Below, one piece after another: positions 45,183 to 56,142 of a stretch of DNA of 64,000 nucleotides (its first letter is position 1; each line of letters starts with the position of its first letter). The notes below the pieces were generated by a model. The model was not told the DNA's origin. It saw only the letters and a program-made list of their open reading frames with translations, and made no database searches. Both the position numbers and the translations under genes were made by a program. The DNA is from Hygrocybe punicea (Eukaryota > Basidiomycota > Agaricomycetes > Agaricales > Hygrophoraceae), in NCBI GenBank assembly GCA_963556145.1, contig OY744470.1, positions 1,798,001-1,862,000 on the forward strand, in the 5' to 3' direction.

Positions 45183-48100
45183 AATGTGAAAGACTGGGTG
45201 AATCTTCCAGGAACGTGCAAGTTGGAGTTTGTAGGCCACAGGGAAAATATGATCGATGATGGGGAAGGGTCCAGTGCGTCGAACATCTAGCTTTTTTATC
45301 GGTCGTCCAGTGTTGAGGTTCCGTATGTCCAACCAAACAAGTTGTCCAATATCAAAGGTGATATGTTTACATTTTCTATCAGCGAAGTGCTTCATGTCAT
45401 CAGCGGTTCGTCATAAGGAGAGACAGTGTATTGTGCATCGTGTAGGGTCATGAGGAAATCGTTAGCTGAGGGATTGTTGGATTCTGGTTTGTTGATAGAT
45501 AAGGGAGTTCAGGGATAGCGACCATATTCTAAATAGAAAGGGGAAAAGCTGGTGGAAGAATGCAAGCAGTTGTTATAGGAGAACTCAGCCTGTGATAACC
45601 ACTCGGACCAGTCAGATTGCATGAAGTTGGTGTAGAGCCAGAGGTACTGTTCCAGTTCCTGATTAGTACGTTCCGTTTGTCCATCAGTTTGGGGATGATA
45701 GGCGGTGGATAAAGCTGTATCAATTCCAAGAAGTTTGTTGAGTTCAGCTGTGAACTTTGCTGTGAATTGTGTTCCACAATCAGAAATGATCCTTTTAGGC
45801 CATCTGTGCGATTTCCAGATGTGATCTCGAAAAAGTTGTGCAGCGCCTTCAGCGGAGAGTGCCAAAGTTGTAGGAATGAAATGAGCACGTTTCGTAAAGT
45901 GATCGACAACAACAAAGATTGCATCAAATCCAAAGGAGAGTGGTAACTGCGTTATAAACTCTGCAGTGATTTCTTCCCATGCTGTGGAAGCGGGAGGAAG
46001 AGGGTGCAATAGTCTTGTAGGGCGTGAACATAGAATCTTAGTACATTGACAATCAGGACAGGAGGCAATAAAATTAGAAACATCTTGATGAAGTGATTCC
46101 CAGACATAATCGTGAGAGATAAGGTCGCATGTCTTATCTATTCCAGGATTCCCAGCATGAGGCGGTGAATGAGCCGAATGAATAATCTCAGTGTGCAGAG
46201 AAACAACCTCGGGCACAACTATGCATTCTCTAGCATCGCGGACCAATCCATCTATGAGGGACCATTGGGAAGAGGAATCAGAGATTTTAGAAGAGATGTA
46301 AGGTGGCAATGGGGATGGGAAGCAAAGTCGATTAAGGAATCTAGGAGAGGATAAATTAATGATCGCATTGATGAAGTGAGATTCCGAAAGTAGAGCTCTA
46401 TCTAAGTTATTGGGACCTTCAGGGAATTAATCAGGGCGGCAAGATAAGCCATCAGCATGGTTACATGTTCCAGGGATATGTTCTATACAGAAATCGAAGC
46501 AACTGAGAAATTCGGACCATCTAGCTTGGCGATGAGAGAGGGAGCAGTTTGTCATAAAGTATTTGAGGGCTTGATTGTCGGATCTAATGACAATGGTATG
46601 ATTAGCTCCTTCGAGTAGATGACGCCAGTGTGATAGCGATTTAACGATAGCCAGAAGTTCTTGATTGGGAGTCGAATAGTTTCGTTCTGCAGGAGATAGT
46701 GAAGCGGAATAATAACCAATAGGATGAAGTTTATCGTCATGTTTTTGCATAAGGACAGCACCAATTGTGAAGCCAGAGGAGTTGGTTTTGAGGATATAAG
46801 GAAGATCGAGTTGGGGAGCTTTAAGGATAGGTTCAGAAGTAATGGATTGTTTAAGGGAATCGAATGCGAATTGACAGTTAGAAGTCCAAGCAAATTTATT
46901 ATCTTTTCTTGTAAGATTGTGAAGAGGTCGGGCGATAGAAGAGAAATCTTTGATGAATCTGCGCCAAAAGTTCATGGTGCCAAGGAATGATTGAACATCT
47001 CAAACGCGCGTTTGGGAATGGGCCAATCAGAAATAGAACGAATCTTGGTAGGATTAATAGCAATTTTGCCATGAGAAATAATTTGACCAAGATACTTAAC
47101 AGAGTCTTTTTTGAATTGACATTTGATGGGTTTGCAAGAGAGATTGTTCTTGCGCATGATGTCGAGTACGTGGTGAGTATTTGTTTCGAGTTCTTCATGG
47201 GTATCTCCGAGGATAATGATGTCGTCCATGTAAATGAATATGCATCCAGAGGTAAGAACGTCATGAAAGCAAATATTCATCATTCATTGAAAGGTGGCGG
47301 GGGCATTGCAGAGTCCAAAGAACATAACGGTAGGTTCAAAGAGACCACGATTCATGATAAAGGCAGCCTTCCATACATCTTCTTCCTTAATCTGAATATT
47401 ATTGTATCCCCAGCGAATGTCAATAACAGTAAAATGTTTTGCTGTTTGGAATTTTGGTTGTTGGAGGATTTCAGAAAGAAGTGGGGGAGGGTAATGATCG
47501 TGAATGGTGTGGGCATTGAGATAGCGATAATCCTGAATGGGATGGAGTCCAGGATCTGAACCTAGAGCATTAATTTCTTCACCTTTGTTCACAAAGAAAA
47601 AGGGGGTGGCTTGGGGGGATTTCGAGGGGCGAATACATCCTGTCGAAAGGTTTTCGTCCAAGAATTTATCAAGTTTGACTTGTTCTTGAGGAGATAATGA
47701 GTACAACTTGCCCTGTTGGGGTTTGAAGGAATCTTTAAGGTTGATGGCATGATTGAATTCGGAATGGGGAGGAAGTTGGTCGAAATGTTGTTTGAGAAAA
47801 ACATCCAAATAATTCCAATACTTCTCTGGTATAAATGCCTTCATATCTTCTGCAACAGTAGTAGGACAAGAGGTATCTCCAAGGGAAATGCCATTAATAG
47901 TTTGTAGAATTTGATCTTGGGAAAAGGAAAAGTAATTCAAATTGGAGGCAAGATCGAGTGAAGCAATATATTCTTCATAAGAGTCCGATTGCGAATCGAT
48001 CCTGTTTTCATACATCGAATCCATGGTCAGGGATGTCGAGGGAATTCCGGTTTGAAATATTTCAAGGGTTTTCTCTATAACACTGGTGTATGGATTGTGT

Positions 48101-49116
48101 TTTCAAATCCAAGGAAAGCCGAGAATGACATCGAAATTGCCTAGCGAGGAAATCTCAAGCGTAAGGTGTTCATGGTAAGATGGTGGTGCGTAAAGAATGA
48201 TGTCACAGGATTTATCAATAGGTCCATCTCGGTTAGGCGTCCTATTGATATTACATACGGGTATTGGTTCTTCCAAATACGAGAAGGAAAGGGAGTTGTT
48301 TTCCACGAAATGGCGGTTGATGAAACAGCCAGAAGTGCCAGTGTCAATTAAAACGCAAACAGGGAATCGTTCTCCAGTATCAGTGGCTTCGAGCCATAGA
48401 TTGACAATTAATGTTTTGTTGGAAGAGCGTAGAGAACCAAGGCAATGATGGAATTGTTCATCGTTATGTTTACAAGGATCCAGAGTAGTCGAAGAATCTG
48501 AATCTGAAATATCTAATATCCCTGATGTGACATAAATATTGTCCTTGTCCTTTGCCAAAGAAATTCCTGAAGTTCCTTGTTCTCCATCCCTTGTTACTGT
48601 GCGAATATTGTGAGGACGTTTGTTTCGACCACGAGAGGAGCAGTTGTTGTTGTGTGACGATGAAGTGGTGGTGGAGGAAGAGGCATGAGTAGGACAATTG
48701 TTAGCCCAATGTTCTTTTGAGCCACAAACAATGCATTGTCCCACAGCTTTCCTCTGTGCGGAAATAACAGGGTCAACCAATTCCGATTTAATATGTGTAG
48801 AAGTCGAAGACAAAGTGGTGGGAATATGGGCTTTCGAAGCAGTAGAGGGAGAGGCGGAAGCTTTAGGAGTTTCCTTCTTTTTACCAGTAGACTTCGAGGA
48901 AGGAGAAATGGTTGTGAGATATTCACGATATTGTCGATCGAATCGACTGGCGTATTGTTTCCATTCTCGAAGGGTGGTAGGCATATTTGCAAGGGCGAAT
49001 ATTTTTGAAATGATTGCTTTATTTAATCCATCTTTGAAACATCCAATGAGGGCTTGATCATTAAAGCCAGTAAGCGTCTCATATTCTTCAAAATGAACGA
49101 TATATTCATCGACGGT

Positions 49117-49271
49117 GGAGTGGTTGTACCTGACAGATCACGTGACTTCACCCTTAGTCAGTAGGCAGTTCCCGATGTAGTAGGAGGTTCATCAGTTCTC
49201 TATCCCATCCACCTTTGACCATTCCATGCGATTCCGTCCCCGATCCCGAGAGGTCCCTTGGGACCACTCCA
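49117..49271 (-). repeat. Solo LTR of the small LTR-element family, inside gypsy gag
   Basis: In minus orientation TGGAGTGGTCCC ... GTCAGGTACA, plus 8 extra bases at the far end. Flanked by ACGGT at 49112-49116 and 49272-49276. The gag frame GKATV joins DEYIV when the insertion is removed. Confidence 0.85.
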
Positions 49272-49952
49272 ACGGTAGCCTTGCCTTGTTTAATGTCCTT
49301 TATCTTCAAGCGAGCCATTGCTTCTTGATCAACATCTCCAAAGGTGGAACAAATATCTGCTTTGAAGTTTGCCCAAGTGTAGGCAGCGAAAGCGGGACTC
49401 TGAACCTTGTTTTTGGCCCAAGGTAGAGCACTACCAGATTTCATGTACGATAAACCCAAAAGAACCTTTTGCGAGTCTGTGTAGGCTTGCGCACGAAGAA
49501 AGACACTGCATTGGTGAAGGAACTTTTCAACATTTTCGGGTTTACCATCAAAGTCGTCTGGTTTCACGATTTTTACAGTAGGGGCAGCCAGAGGAGGGGG
49601 TGAAGGAGGTGGAGGAGGAACAGCAGCAGCATGAAGAGTGGCAATTTCGGCATTGGTGGTTGCAAGGTCATGGTCAAGAGTATTGACACGTTGGAGTAAT
49701 TGTTGAAGTTGTAGTTGAAGATCAGCCATAGGTGGTGGAGACTGGGGAGGTGGAGATAATGGAGAAGGAGGGGAAGGTGGAGAAGGTGGAGGTGGAGGTG
49801 GTTGTCTCTGAAAGGGTTGGAAGCGAGAAGTGGATGGAATAGGATCAGGAAAGCGAGGAGAAGAAGAGCCAAAGCCTGCGGACGTAGCAGCAGATTGGGA
49901 TCAAGTGCGAGGAGGTATGGTGGGTGAGCAGAAGTGAAGGAGACTTTAAATC

Positions 49953-50342
49953 TGTAATGCGACGGAATAAGCCGAAGGTTTTTACTTCACAAGATGGTTT
50001 AGAGAAAGGGGCTTAGGTTCCAAAGGCAGTCAATCTTAGAATAAGAGGAAGTGATTGAGTTGCAAGTTATACAAAATTTAAAGTCTACAGTACAAGCTGA
50101 AAGTAGACTACTTATATAGTCCAAGGGAGTGGCTATGTTATGAGGAAAGGGATAGGGGCTATGCGCTGGAGCATATGGTGATAAGGGATGAAACATAAAT
50201 GAAAGGAGATAACATACAGCATTTGTCATATTATATGACTAAGTGGAGGGAAAGGGCAGTGTATATGTGAAAGGAATGACTAAAGATAGTGGAAGAGGAG
50301 AGGGAAAGGAAAAAGGAAAAAGTAAGCATGGAAATCATAACA
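49953..50342 (-). repeat. 5' LTR of the gypsy element (390 bp)
   Basis: Ends TGTTATGATTTCC and TCGCATTACA in minus orientation. A TATA-like ACTATATAAG lies near 50115. It adjoins the CAATG duplication on the outer side and gag leader sequence on the inner side. Confidence 0.95.
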
Positions 50343-50354
50343 CAATGCGAGTGC

Positions 50355-52288
50355 TGGAGTGGTCCCGAGGGACCTCTTGGGATCGGGGATGGAATCGCAC
50401 GAATGGCTGAGGTGGATGGGATAGATGTCTGTCTACTACATCCAGAACTGGCTACTGACTAAGGTCCAGGTCATGTGACATGACAGGCACCACTACTACA
50501 AGTGCCCCCTCTCTCTGTAGCAACACCCTTGTCGCTAACAAAAGAGGAACAAAGACAAAAACAAAAACAAAAACAACAAAAAGAGAAAAGACGAAGCAGA
50601 AGGAAGGGAAAAGGCAAAAGGCAAAAGGGGCAAACCAGAGAAACCAGAAGGAACTAGTCTACTCCATGGGGGTCTAGGAGCAATGAGTCCTCGACTATGT
50701 GAGGAGGAAGCTGGGAAAACATGTCAAAAAGTGGAAAAATGGCAATGGAATGTGGAAAGGGATGTAGAAAACGATGGCACAGAGTTAGTGAACGGGTAAT
50801 TGGCCATGGGTCGACGCGGGGGGACGTGGGGTCGCCGTACGATGCATGGGTGGGGGCGCGAAGGTGTCCGTTTGGGGTGTGGCTGTCATGGCGCATCGCG
50901 CGGGTGGGGCCGTGGGGTTCGTGGTGTTGGGGGTGTTGCGAAAGGGCTTGCGTTGCTTGGTACACGGATGGGGGTGGCCATATCGCGTGGATAGGTCGCT
51001 GTGGGGGTGCGTAAACGTGTGGGGGATTGGGAGGTGGTGCGGTATGTGTGTAAACGGGACATGGAGGGGTGGGATGTGCAAATGGCGTTGGGCCGGTTTT
51101 GCTGCCTGGAGCTTGCGCGGTCGAGGTCGATCGTGTTGGAAACAGGCGTGTGAGGCCGTAAAACGAGTCGGGGTAGTGCTCGCGGGTGCGTACGTGCATG
51201 GTCCATCGTTGCGTTTCACTGGGTGGGTCCGGACACATTGGGGTGACTTCGCAGCGACGTTCTTGCGTGGGAGGTGTAGGTCGCGTTGGAAGAGGGCCTG
51301 TGGGGCCGTGAAACGAGCCGGCATGGGGCTCGCGGTTTCTCGCGCAGGTGTGTGGTTGGGTGGTGTGTTGCCGAGTTGCGCTGGGTCAGATGCATCATTC
51401 ACGTGGGCTTGGTCTGTTGGAGCCAAGCTGGTGTTGTACGCACTAGAAAGTCGGCGTGGGCGCATTGTGCTGGGCCCATGGGGTTGAGGAAGAGAGTGCT
51501 GATGCGGGTGAGGTGTGCCAGTAGACTTGGCGACGTGGCTGTTGGGCGACGTGGCAGCAGATGGGTGGGCGTGAAAACGGAGATACCAAAGACAGGGAAG
51601 GTGATGGGATGGCTCGTGGAGTTGCTGTATGAACGTGGGGCAATTTCAAGAGCTTGTGTATTCAGCAGATCGCCTGTTGGTGTGCTAATGAAAAAAGGTG
51701 TGTTGAACATGGGGATGGTGGTATCGAGGGCGCGTCTGGCTGCGCAACGGCGTTGTTGGATGCATCGTCCGGCTCGGCGGCCTCGTGGGGGTCTTGTAAG
51801 GAGCGTGGGGTGCCACGGTTGGGCGTGGTTGGTCGAGTTTTTGGTGGGCGAAGCGGGTGACGTGGCTGCACAAGGTGGCTGTGCGGAATAGTGAGGATGG
51901 GCAAAAGGTCGTGAAGATGGTCGCGGGGCGTGTAGCAGTATGCGGACGAAGTACTTGGGCCTTCGGAGGCTGTTTTTTGTAGTGTTTTGCATAGGGTTGC
52001 TGCGTGGAATCGCGCGGGTGGGCTCTTGTGAGGGTTCTCTGTTCTCGAAAATCTTGCTCTGTGCTCGAAAAGGATCTGTGTGTGCAGAATGTGGTGGTCT
52101 CCGGTGGCTGCATGGGTCGAATCACGCTCTCATCACCACAATGGAGTGGTCCTGGGGGACCTCTCGGGATCGGGGACGGAATCACACGGAATGGCTGAGG
52201 TGGATGGGATAGATGTCTGTCTACTACATCCAGAACTGGCTACTGACTAAGGTCCAGGTCACGTGACATGACAGGCACCACTACTACA
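50355..52288 (-). mobile_element. Small non-autonomous LTR element, copy 1 (1934 bp)
   Basis: Direct LTRs at 50355-50500 and 52142-52288 (TGGAGTGGTCC...ACTACTACA on the plus strand). Read on the minus strand there is a primer-binding-site-like TGGTGATGAGAGCGTGAT three bases after the 5' LTR (52138 downward). A purine tract (ACAGAGAGAGGGGGCACT) sits just before the 3' LTR. Flanks are GTGC and GCGC, a 4-bp duplication with one change. No RT, integrase or protease is encoded. Copy 2 is at 60398-62165. It fits a TRIM/LARD-type element mobilised in trans. Confidence 0.88.
51399..51992 (-). CDS. 197-aa Pro/Arg/Thr-rich frame of the small LTR element, copy 1
   Basis: Begins MQNTTKNSLRRPKYFVRI and contains HAPRPSSRPF, AARRALDTTIP and PTATSPSLLAHL. 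Copy 2 carries the same frame (61226-61870 region) with similar blocks in the same order. It is on the coding strand predicted from the primer-binding site. Other frames are open too because the DNA is GC-rich, so real coding is not proven. No known domain; too short and divergent for me to call gag. Confidence 0.4.
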   Translation of the reverse strand: MQNTTKNSLRRPKYFVRILLHAPRPSSRPFAHPHYSAQPPCAATSPASPTKNSTNHAQPWHPTLLTRPPRGRRAGRCIQQRRCAARRALDTTIPMFNTPFFISTPTGDLLNTQALEIAPRSYSNSTSHPITFPVFGISVFTPTHLLPRRPTATSPSLLAHLTRISTLFLNPMGPAQCAHADFLVRTTPAWLQQTKPT

Positions 52289-52556
52289 GCGCGAACCTCA
52301 GTGTTCGTGTGAGCGTGATGGGAGTAGGCAACGGATTTTTGTCCTTGCTGGGCAAACACAGTGAAAATGCTGCCAGTACGAGACTCGATCTCCTTTGAAC
52401 TAATGGCAAGCTTGACGGCCTCATCGCTGAAGCAGCCAATGGCATGAGCCTTGAGGTTGGAAGTGGAAGCTTGGTTGCCCTTGTCTTGGAAGTGGCAGCA
52501 GCCACCTGAGTCGGATTTGCAGTTGCGGGCAGCACAGGGAAAGAAATGTAGGGCAC
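52284..52556 (-). pseudogene. hAT2 transposase exon with BED-type zinc finger
   Basis: One frame of the minus strand reads FPCAARNCKSDSGGCCHFQ, then STSNLKAHAIGCF, followed by FAQQGQKSVAYSHHAHTNTE. This is the same order as in hAT1 (38160-38424) and hAT3. The exon ends at the small LTR element (52288) and is cut upstream by the MITE 52549-53598, with loss of the short WKSPVY segment seen in hAT3. Confidence 0.8.
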
Positions 52557-53598
52557 AGCACGGGTACGGGTTTACCCGCGGTTATTCCAAAATGGGTAAT
52601 TTGGGTTCAGGTATGGTGTTTCGGTTTGCACACCTTGTCAAAACCGTACCCGTTATCCGCGGGTGACGGGTTTTCACGGGTCTGTCAACCCAAGCCCCAG
52701 GTAGGTTTTTTCTTTGTTATTTACTTTATTTTCACATTAATTTCTTTACTTTTGCTAAGTTCACGTGATATTTGCTACCACAACCGTGAAAAGCGCAAAC
52801 ACAACAACAACGACAACAAGAAAACCCACGAACGACAACGACAACGACAACCACGACAACCCCGCACGCCAAAAACGAACCACCAAAGTCACGATGGCGA
52901 CGACAACGATAGAAAGGAAAGCCGGGAGGGTGGTGCGCCCACCTACCGGCCCAGGTACATCCCCCCAATTCAGTCCCAACGACGTCGGCTAACGAGGGGA
53001 ATGGACGAGGCAAGGACGAAGACGGACACAGCAACAACGGTCCCACCTCGCGAACACGCTCCGGCCGCGTCAATTGACGTGCGGACGCCCATGGAAAGTC
53101 CCCAGCCCCATCCAACCTCGCAAAAACAGATGGAGCACGTCAATTGACGCGTCCCCATTGTTCGCGAGGTAGTTAGCATGCGCGGACGCCCATGGAAAGT
53201 CCCCGGCCCCATCCAACCTCGCGAAAACGGTCCCACCTCGCGAAAACGCCCTGGCCGCGTCAATAGACGTGCAGACGCCCATGGAAAGTGCCCGGCCCCA
53301 TCCAACCTCGCGAAAACAGATGGAGCACGTCAATTGACGTGCTCCCGTTGTTCGTGAGGTAGTTAACACGCGGGGACGCCCATGGAAAGTCCCTGGCCCC
53401 AACCCAACCTCGTGAAAACAGACGGAGCGCGTCAATTGACACGTCCCCATTGTTCGCGAGGTAGTTAGGATGGAACACGGCGGGTACCCGCAGATAACGG
53501 GTACGGGTTGTACCCGTCATCGGAGCGGGTACGGTTTCCGCGGGTACAGGTGCGGTGTTGGGAATTCTGACCTGCGGTATACCCGTGCCGTGCCTTAT
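52549..53598. mobile_element. TACCC-rich hAT-type MITE with palindromic tandem array
   Basis: Ends TAGGGCACAGCACGGGTA and (reverse complement) TAAGGCACGGCACGGGTA are inverted repeats similar to those of hAT2. No 8-bp duplication remains, and part of the hAT2 exon is missing here. The core (about 53040-53470) has four units spaced 88-102 bp, each with GACGCCCATGGAAAGT, CCTCGCGAA and a GTCAATTGAC palindrome. The array keeps minus-strand frames open without coding. Confidence 0.8.
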
Positions 53599-53876
53599 CA
53601 GCGGCTGCGTCCTATTCAGTGGCTGCGTCCTCTTCAGCATCCGAAACTATGTTAATGTCAGGCGTAGAGGCGTCGTTGCTGATGTTGTCAGGCACATCGT
53701 TGGAGTCAGCTTGGCTGGATGCGGTTGAGAGAGCTGTCTTGAGTCGTTTGACAGGCTTCAGAACAGCCTTGACAGGCTTCTGAGCTTTGCCAGTTGGCTT
53801 CAGCTTGGGGGCAGGAGCAGATGTGTGACAGGAGCGAGAGCTGGCAGTCGAGGCCTGATGTTTTTTATGAGGGGCC
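53599..53876 (-). pseudogene. hAT2 transposase, first exon
   Basis: ATG at 53876 gives MAPHKKHQASTASSRSCHTS, followed by Lys/Ala/Pro-rich and then acidic sequence (DINIVSDAEEDAATEDAATE). This resembles the disordered N-terminus of hAT1 and hAT3. The frame is cut at 53599 by the MITE. Confidence 0.6.
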
Positions 53877-54120
53877 ATAACAAACAAAAGGGGAAGAAGA
53901 CCTACTGGAACATTGTAGATACCCCGCCCTTTTAACCAATGTTCAACTAATTTTTCTTTGGATGACGTGGCCATGAAGGAGTTGGAAAACAACATTTCAT
54001 GTGGTGGGAGGAGAATTGGTGACTCAATGTAGTTAGCAGAATCTTGGGGATGACAGCGTGGCATAGACAGTGGCCATGGCCTTGCTGGACCCGCAGAAAA
54101 AACCATACCCGAGTGCATGG

Positions 54121-54264
54121 TGGAGAGGTCCCGAGGGACCTCTCAGGGGAACACGCAGGACTCGAGGGAAAGGTGGACTGGATGGGATAATGGACTGACT
54201 ACTACATCAGGAAGGGCTACTGACTAAGGGACCGGTCACGTGATCTGTCAGGCACAACCACTAC
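54121..54264 (+). repeat. Solo LTR of the small LTR-element family, 144 bp
   Basis: TGGAGAGGTCCC ... CACAACCACTACA, flanked by perfect 4-bp ATGG duplications (54117-54120 and 54265-54268). It lies between the hAT2 start codon and the hAT2 terminus. Confidence 0.9.
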
Positions 54265-54384
54265 AATGGATGAGCGGTAGTGGCAGGTTGGGAGTAAGCA
54301 AACACCGTACCCATACCCGCCATACCCTTAACCCTAAAACCACGGGTTTACCTGAACCCGTGCTATACCCTATTTAATCCTGCC

Positions 54385-54585
54385 TAGTGTTGCCTAAACT
54401 CGGCTGGTCAGAAAAAGCTGATCCCAATCCTGATTTTCTGGTGCACAACCAGCTTTCTCACTGACTGGTATTTGGTAGCTATAGACCATAGCTACCAAAT
54501 ACCAGTCAGTGAGAAAGCTGGTTGTGCACCAGAAAATCAGGACTGGGATCAGCTTTTTCTGACCAGCCAAGTTTAGGCAACACTA
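54385..54585. mobile_element. Foldback hAT-type MITE B (201 bp)
   Basis: Two arms of about 95 bases are nearly perfect inverted repeats meeting at TAGCTATAGACCATAGCTA. Ends TAGTGTTGCCTAAACT match those of MITE A (3351). Perfect duplications ATCCTGCC at 54377-54384 and 54586-54593. It is inserted in hAT1 a few bases from the hAT2 insertion. Confidence 0.95.
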
Positions 54586-56142
54586 ATCCTGCCCTCTCAT
54601 CTTTGGCACCTCCCAACAGTACTAAAGAGAACAATATCGATATCAACAAAATCCCCGAACTTGAAGGTGTGAGCAATGAGGAAGATGAAGGAGAAGAAGA
54701 GGCAGGTGGATCAGACAGTGAGGACGTGGATGATTGCGATGACAACAACAATTTCGCCAAGCTTACTGAAGAAGAACGTGAGGAGATCTTGACCAAGACA
54801 GCTGCTGTTTGCGAGACGGTTACCAAGGTGTGACAAACTGGGGGTTCTTTGTCTGTTACTTCTCACATATGATTTGACAGCTTCGAAAGCTGTCATTCGC
54901 TGTAATTCATTCCAACACCATTGTTCTCCCTGCCTGGCGATGTGCCTGCACATTGCATGACCTCAAGCCAAGACTCATTCCTCACGATGTCATCACTCGG
55001 TGGAACTCTACATTTGATATAATGGATTTTGCTTGGAAGTATCGCAGACCCATTGACGAAATTACGGCTGACAAGAAGTTGAAGCCGCGTTGCTATGAGT
55101 TGGATAACGAAGACTGGTTGATCATTCAAGATCTCCTTGCCCTTCTGTGGGTAAGTCTCTTTTGTTGCTGCTCTTGTACTATTCTTAACGCTGTGTTTTT
55201 CTAGCAATACAAGAAGGCAACAATCTTTTTCTCGGGTGCCTCTGCAAGTGTTGTGTCTGTCATTCCCACCATGGACAAGATCACCAGTGCACTCAATCCA
55301 ACATCGAAGACATCCTACCACCCTGCACTTCTCGCCGCCATGACTTTAGCATGCAAGAAAATGGACCAATACTACTCCCTCACTGACTCGTCGCCAATCT
55401 ATCACATTGCCATGGGTTTTTCCACTCCAGAGTCTAGTTTTTTTGTCATATCTGACTCACTCATTCACAGTGTTGCACCCTGGGCTCAAACTCGAATATT
55501 TCAAGCGGCACAAGTGGGAGAAGGAATGGATTGAGCAGGCAGAGAGATTGATTTGTGAGGAGTTCATTGCAAAGTACGCAAACAAGGGAGAGAAGGGTGA
55601 GGTGTCGAGCAAAACGTCTTCGAGTGCAACAGTGTGTATGCTCCTTGATGAACTGTCATCTGACTGATAGATAACCAGTACCAGATGCCTGGGAGTGATG
55701 ACACCTTCATGAACATTTCCATTTGGCTGAACATAGTTCAATTGCCATCCCACGAACTCAACAAATATCTTCACCGGCCTATCGAAAACATCAAAGAACT
55801 CTTGAAATGGTGGGTGCAGCACCGTGAGGTCTATCCGGATCTGTCACAGATGGCCATGGATTTTTTAAGCATTCCCGGTGAGTTGGTCATTCTATCAATA
55901 AAACTAGGACTAATCTAGGTGCACAACTAGCTACCTCAACTTCTGTTGAGCAGATCTTTTCCCAGGGCCATCATCTCCTCAGCTTTAGCCACAATCACCT
56001 CTCGCCAAAGATGGTTCGAGCTTCCCTGTGCCTCGGTTCCTGGTCTAGGAATGATTTGGTATTGATGGCCGATGTAATGGCAGTGGTCAACTCTGGAACG
56101 AAGAAGACGAAGTTAGCATCTCAGGAGTCTGTGGAGGTGTAG
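54586..56142 (+). pseudogene. hAT1 transposase, C-terminal half
   Basis: Exons in order: acidic linker to about 54830; LRKLSFAVIHSNTIVLPAW...PHDVITRWNSTFDIMDFAW (about 54880-55150); QYKKATIFFSGASASVVSV...YSLTDSSPIYHIAM (55205-55413); VLHPGLKLEYFKRHKWEKEW (about 55470-55670); KWWVQHREVYPDLSQMAMDF (to 55880); then the hATC end STSVEQIFSQGHHLL to the stop at 56140-56142. Introns are short with GT..AG borders. This half has no internal stop in the frames I joined, so hAT1 was probably active until hAT2 inserted. Confidence 0.82.

Larger units (their letters stand above)
43010..49729 (-). pseudogene. Gypsy gag-pol polyprotein with chromodomain, decayed and interrupted
   Basis: Gag starts at 49729 (MADLQLQLQQLLQRV), is split at 49117-49271, and continues EYIVHFEEYETL with zinc knuckle CIVCGSKEHWANNC (about 48740). 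The protease has intact LIDTGTSG (about 48370). RT has LNAHTIHDHYP and IYMDDIIILG (about 47230). RNase H has KTNSSGFTIGAVLMQ. Integrase has the H..H..C..C zinc region (46250-46040), then the core with ISDCGTQF and HPQTDGQTERTN. The chromodomain is split by the 827-bp insertion (EYEVETVIDH at about 43990; EYLMKWKGYS at about 43070). Stops after GFPWI, NAPATFQ, CRPD and EYGRYP fit CGA to TGA or CAA to TAA. A frameshift lies near 46990. Confidence 0.92.
41411..50342 (-). mobile_element. Complete Ty3/gypsy chromovirus with LTRs, 5-bp target duplication
   Basis: Bounded by LTRs 41411-41809 and 49953-50342, both TGTTA..TTACA in minus orientation. It is flanked by a perfect CAATG duplication (41406-41410 and 50343-50347). 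The hAT2 frame reads on across the insertion point. Order on the minus strand: gag, protease, RT, RNase H, integrase, chromodomain, then about 1.2 kb with extra reading frames before the 3' LTR. Three younger insertions are inside it (827 bp, 1098 bp and 155 bp). Confidence 0.95.
39202..54372 (-). mobile_element. hAT2, inserted in hAT1, itself carrying four insertions
   Basis: Ends TAGGGTGTAGCACAGGT (39202) and, as reverse complement, TAGGGTATAGCACGGGT (54372) are inverted repeats. A perfect 8-bp duplication TTTAATCC lies at 39194-39201 and 54373-54380. The span is 15.2 kb. About 3 kb is hAT2 itself, because it contains the gypsy element 41411-50342, the small LTR element 50355-52288, the MITE 52549-53598 and the solo LTR 54121-54264. 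The interior near each end is rich in GGGTAC/GTACCC. Confidence 0.92.

Noticed and set aside
44310..45183. Long open frames on both strands (up to 256 aa) in the CAG/CAA-rich core
   Set aside because: All six frames are low-complexity products of one trinucleotide-like repeat inside a MITE; none has a domain or a conserved partner.
50785..51891. Plus-strand frames of 200+ aa in the small LTR element
   Set aside because: The PBS and PPT place the coding strand on minus; plus frames are GC-rich shadows.
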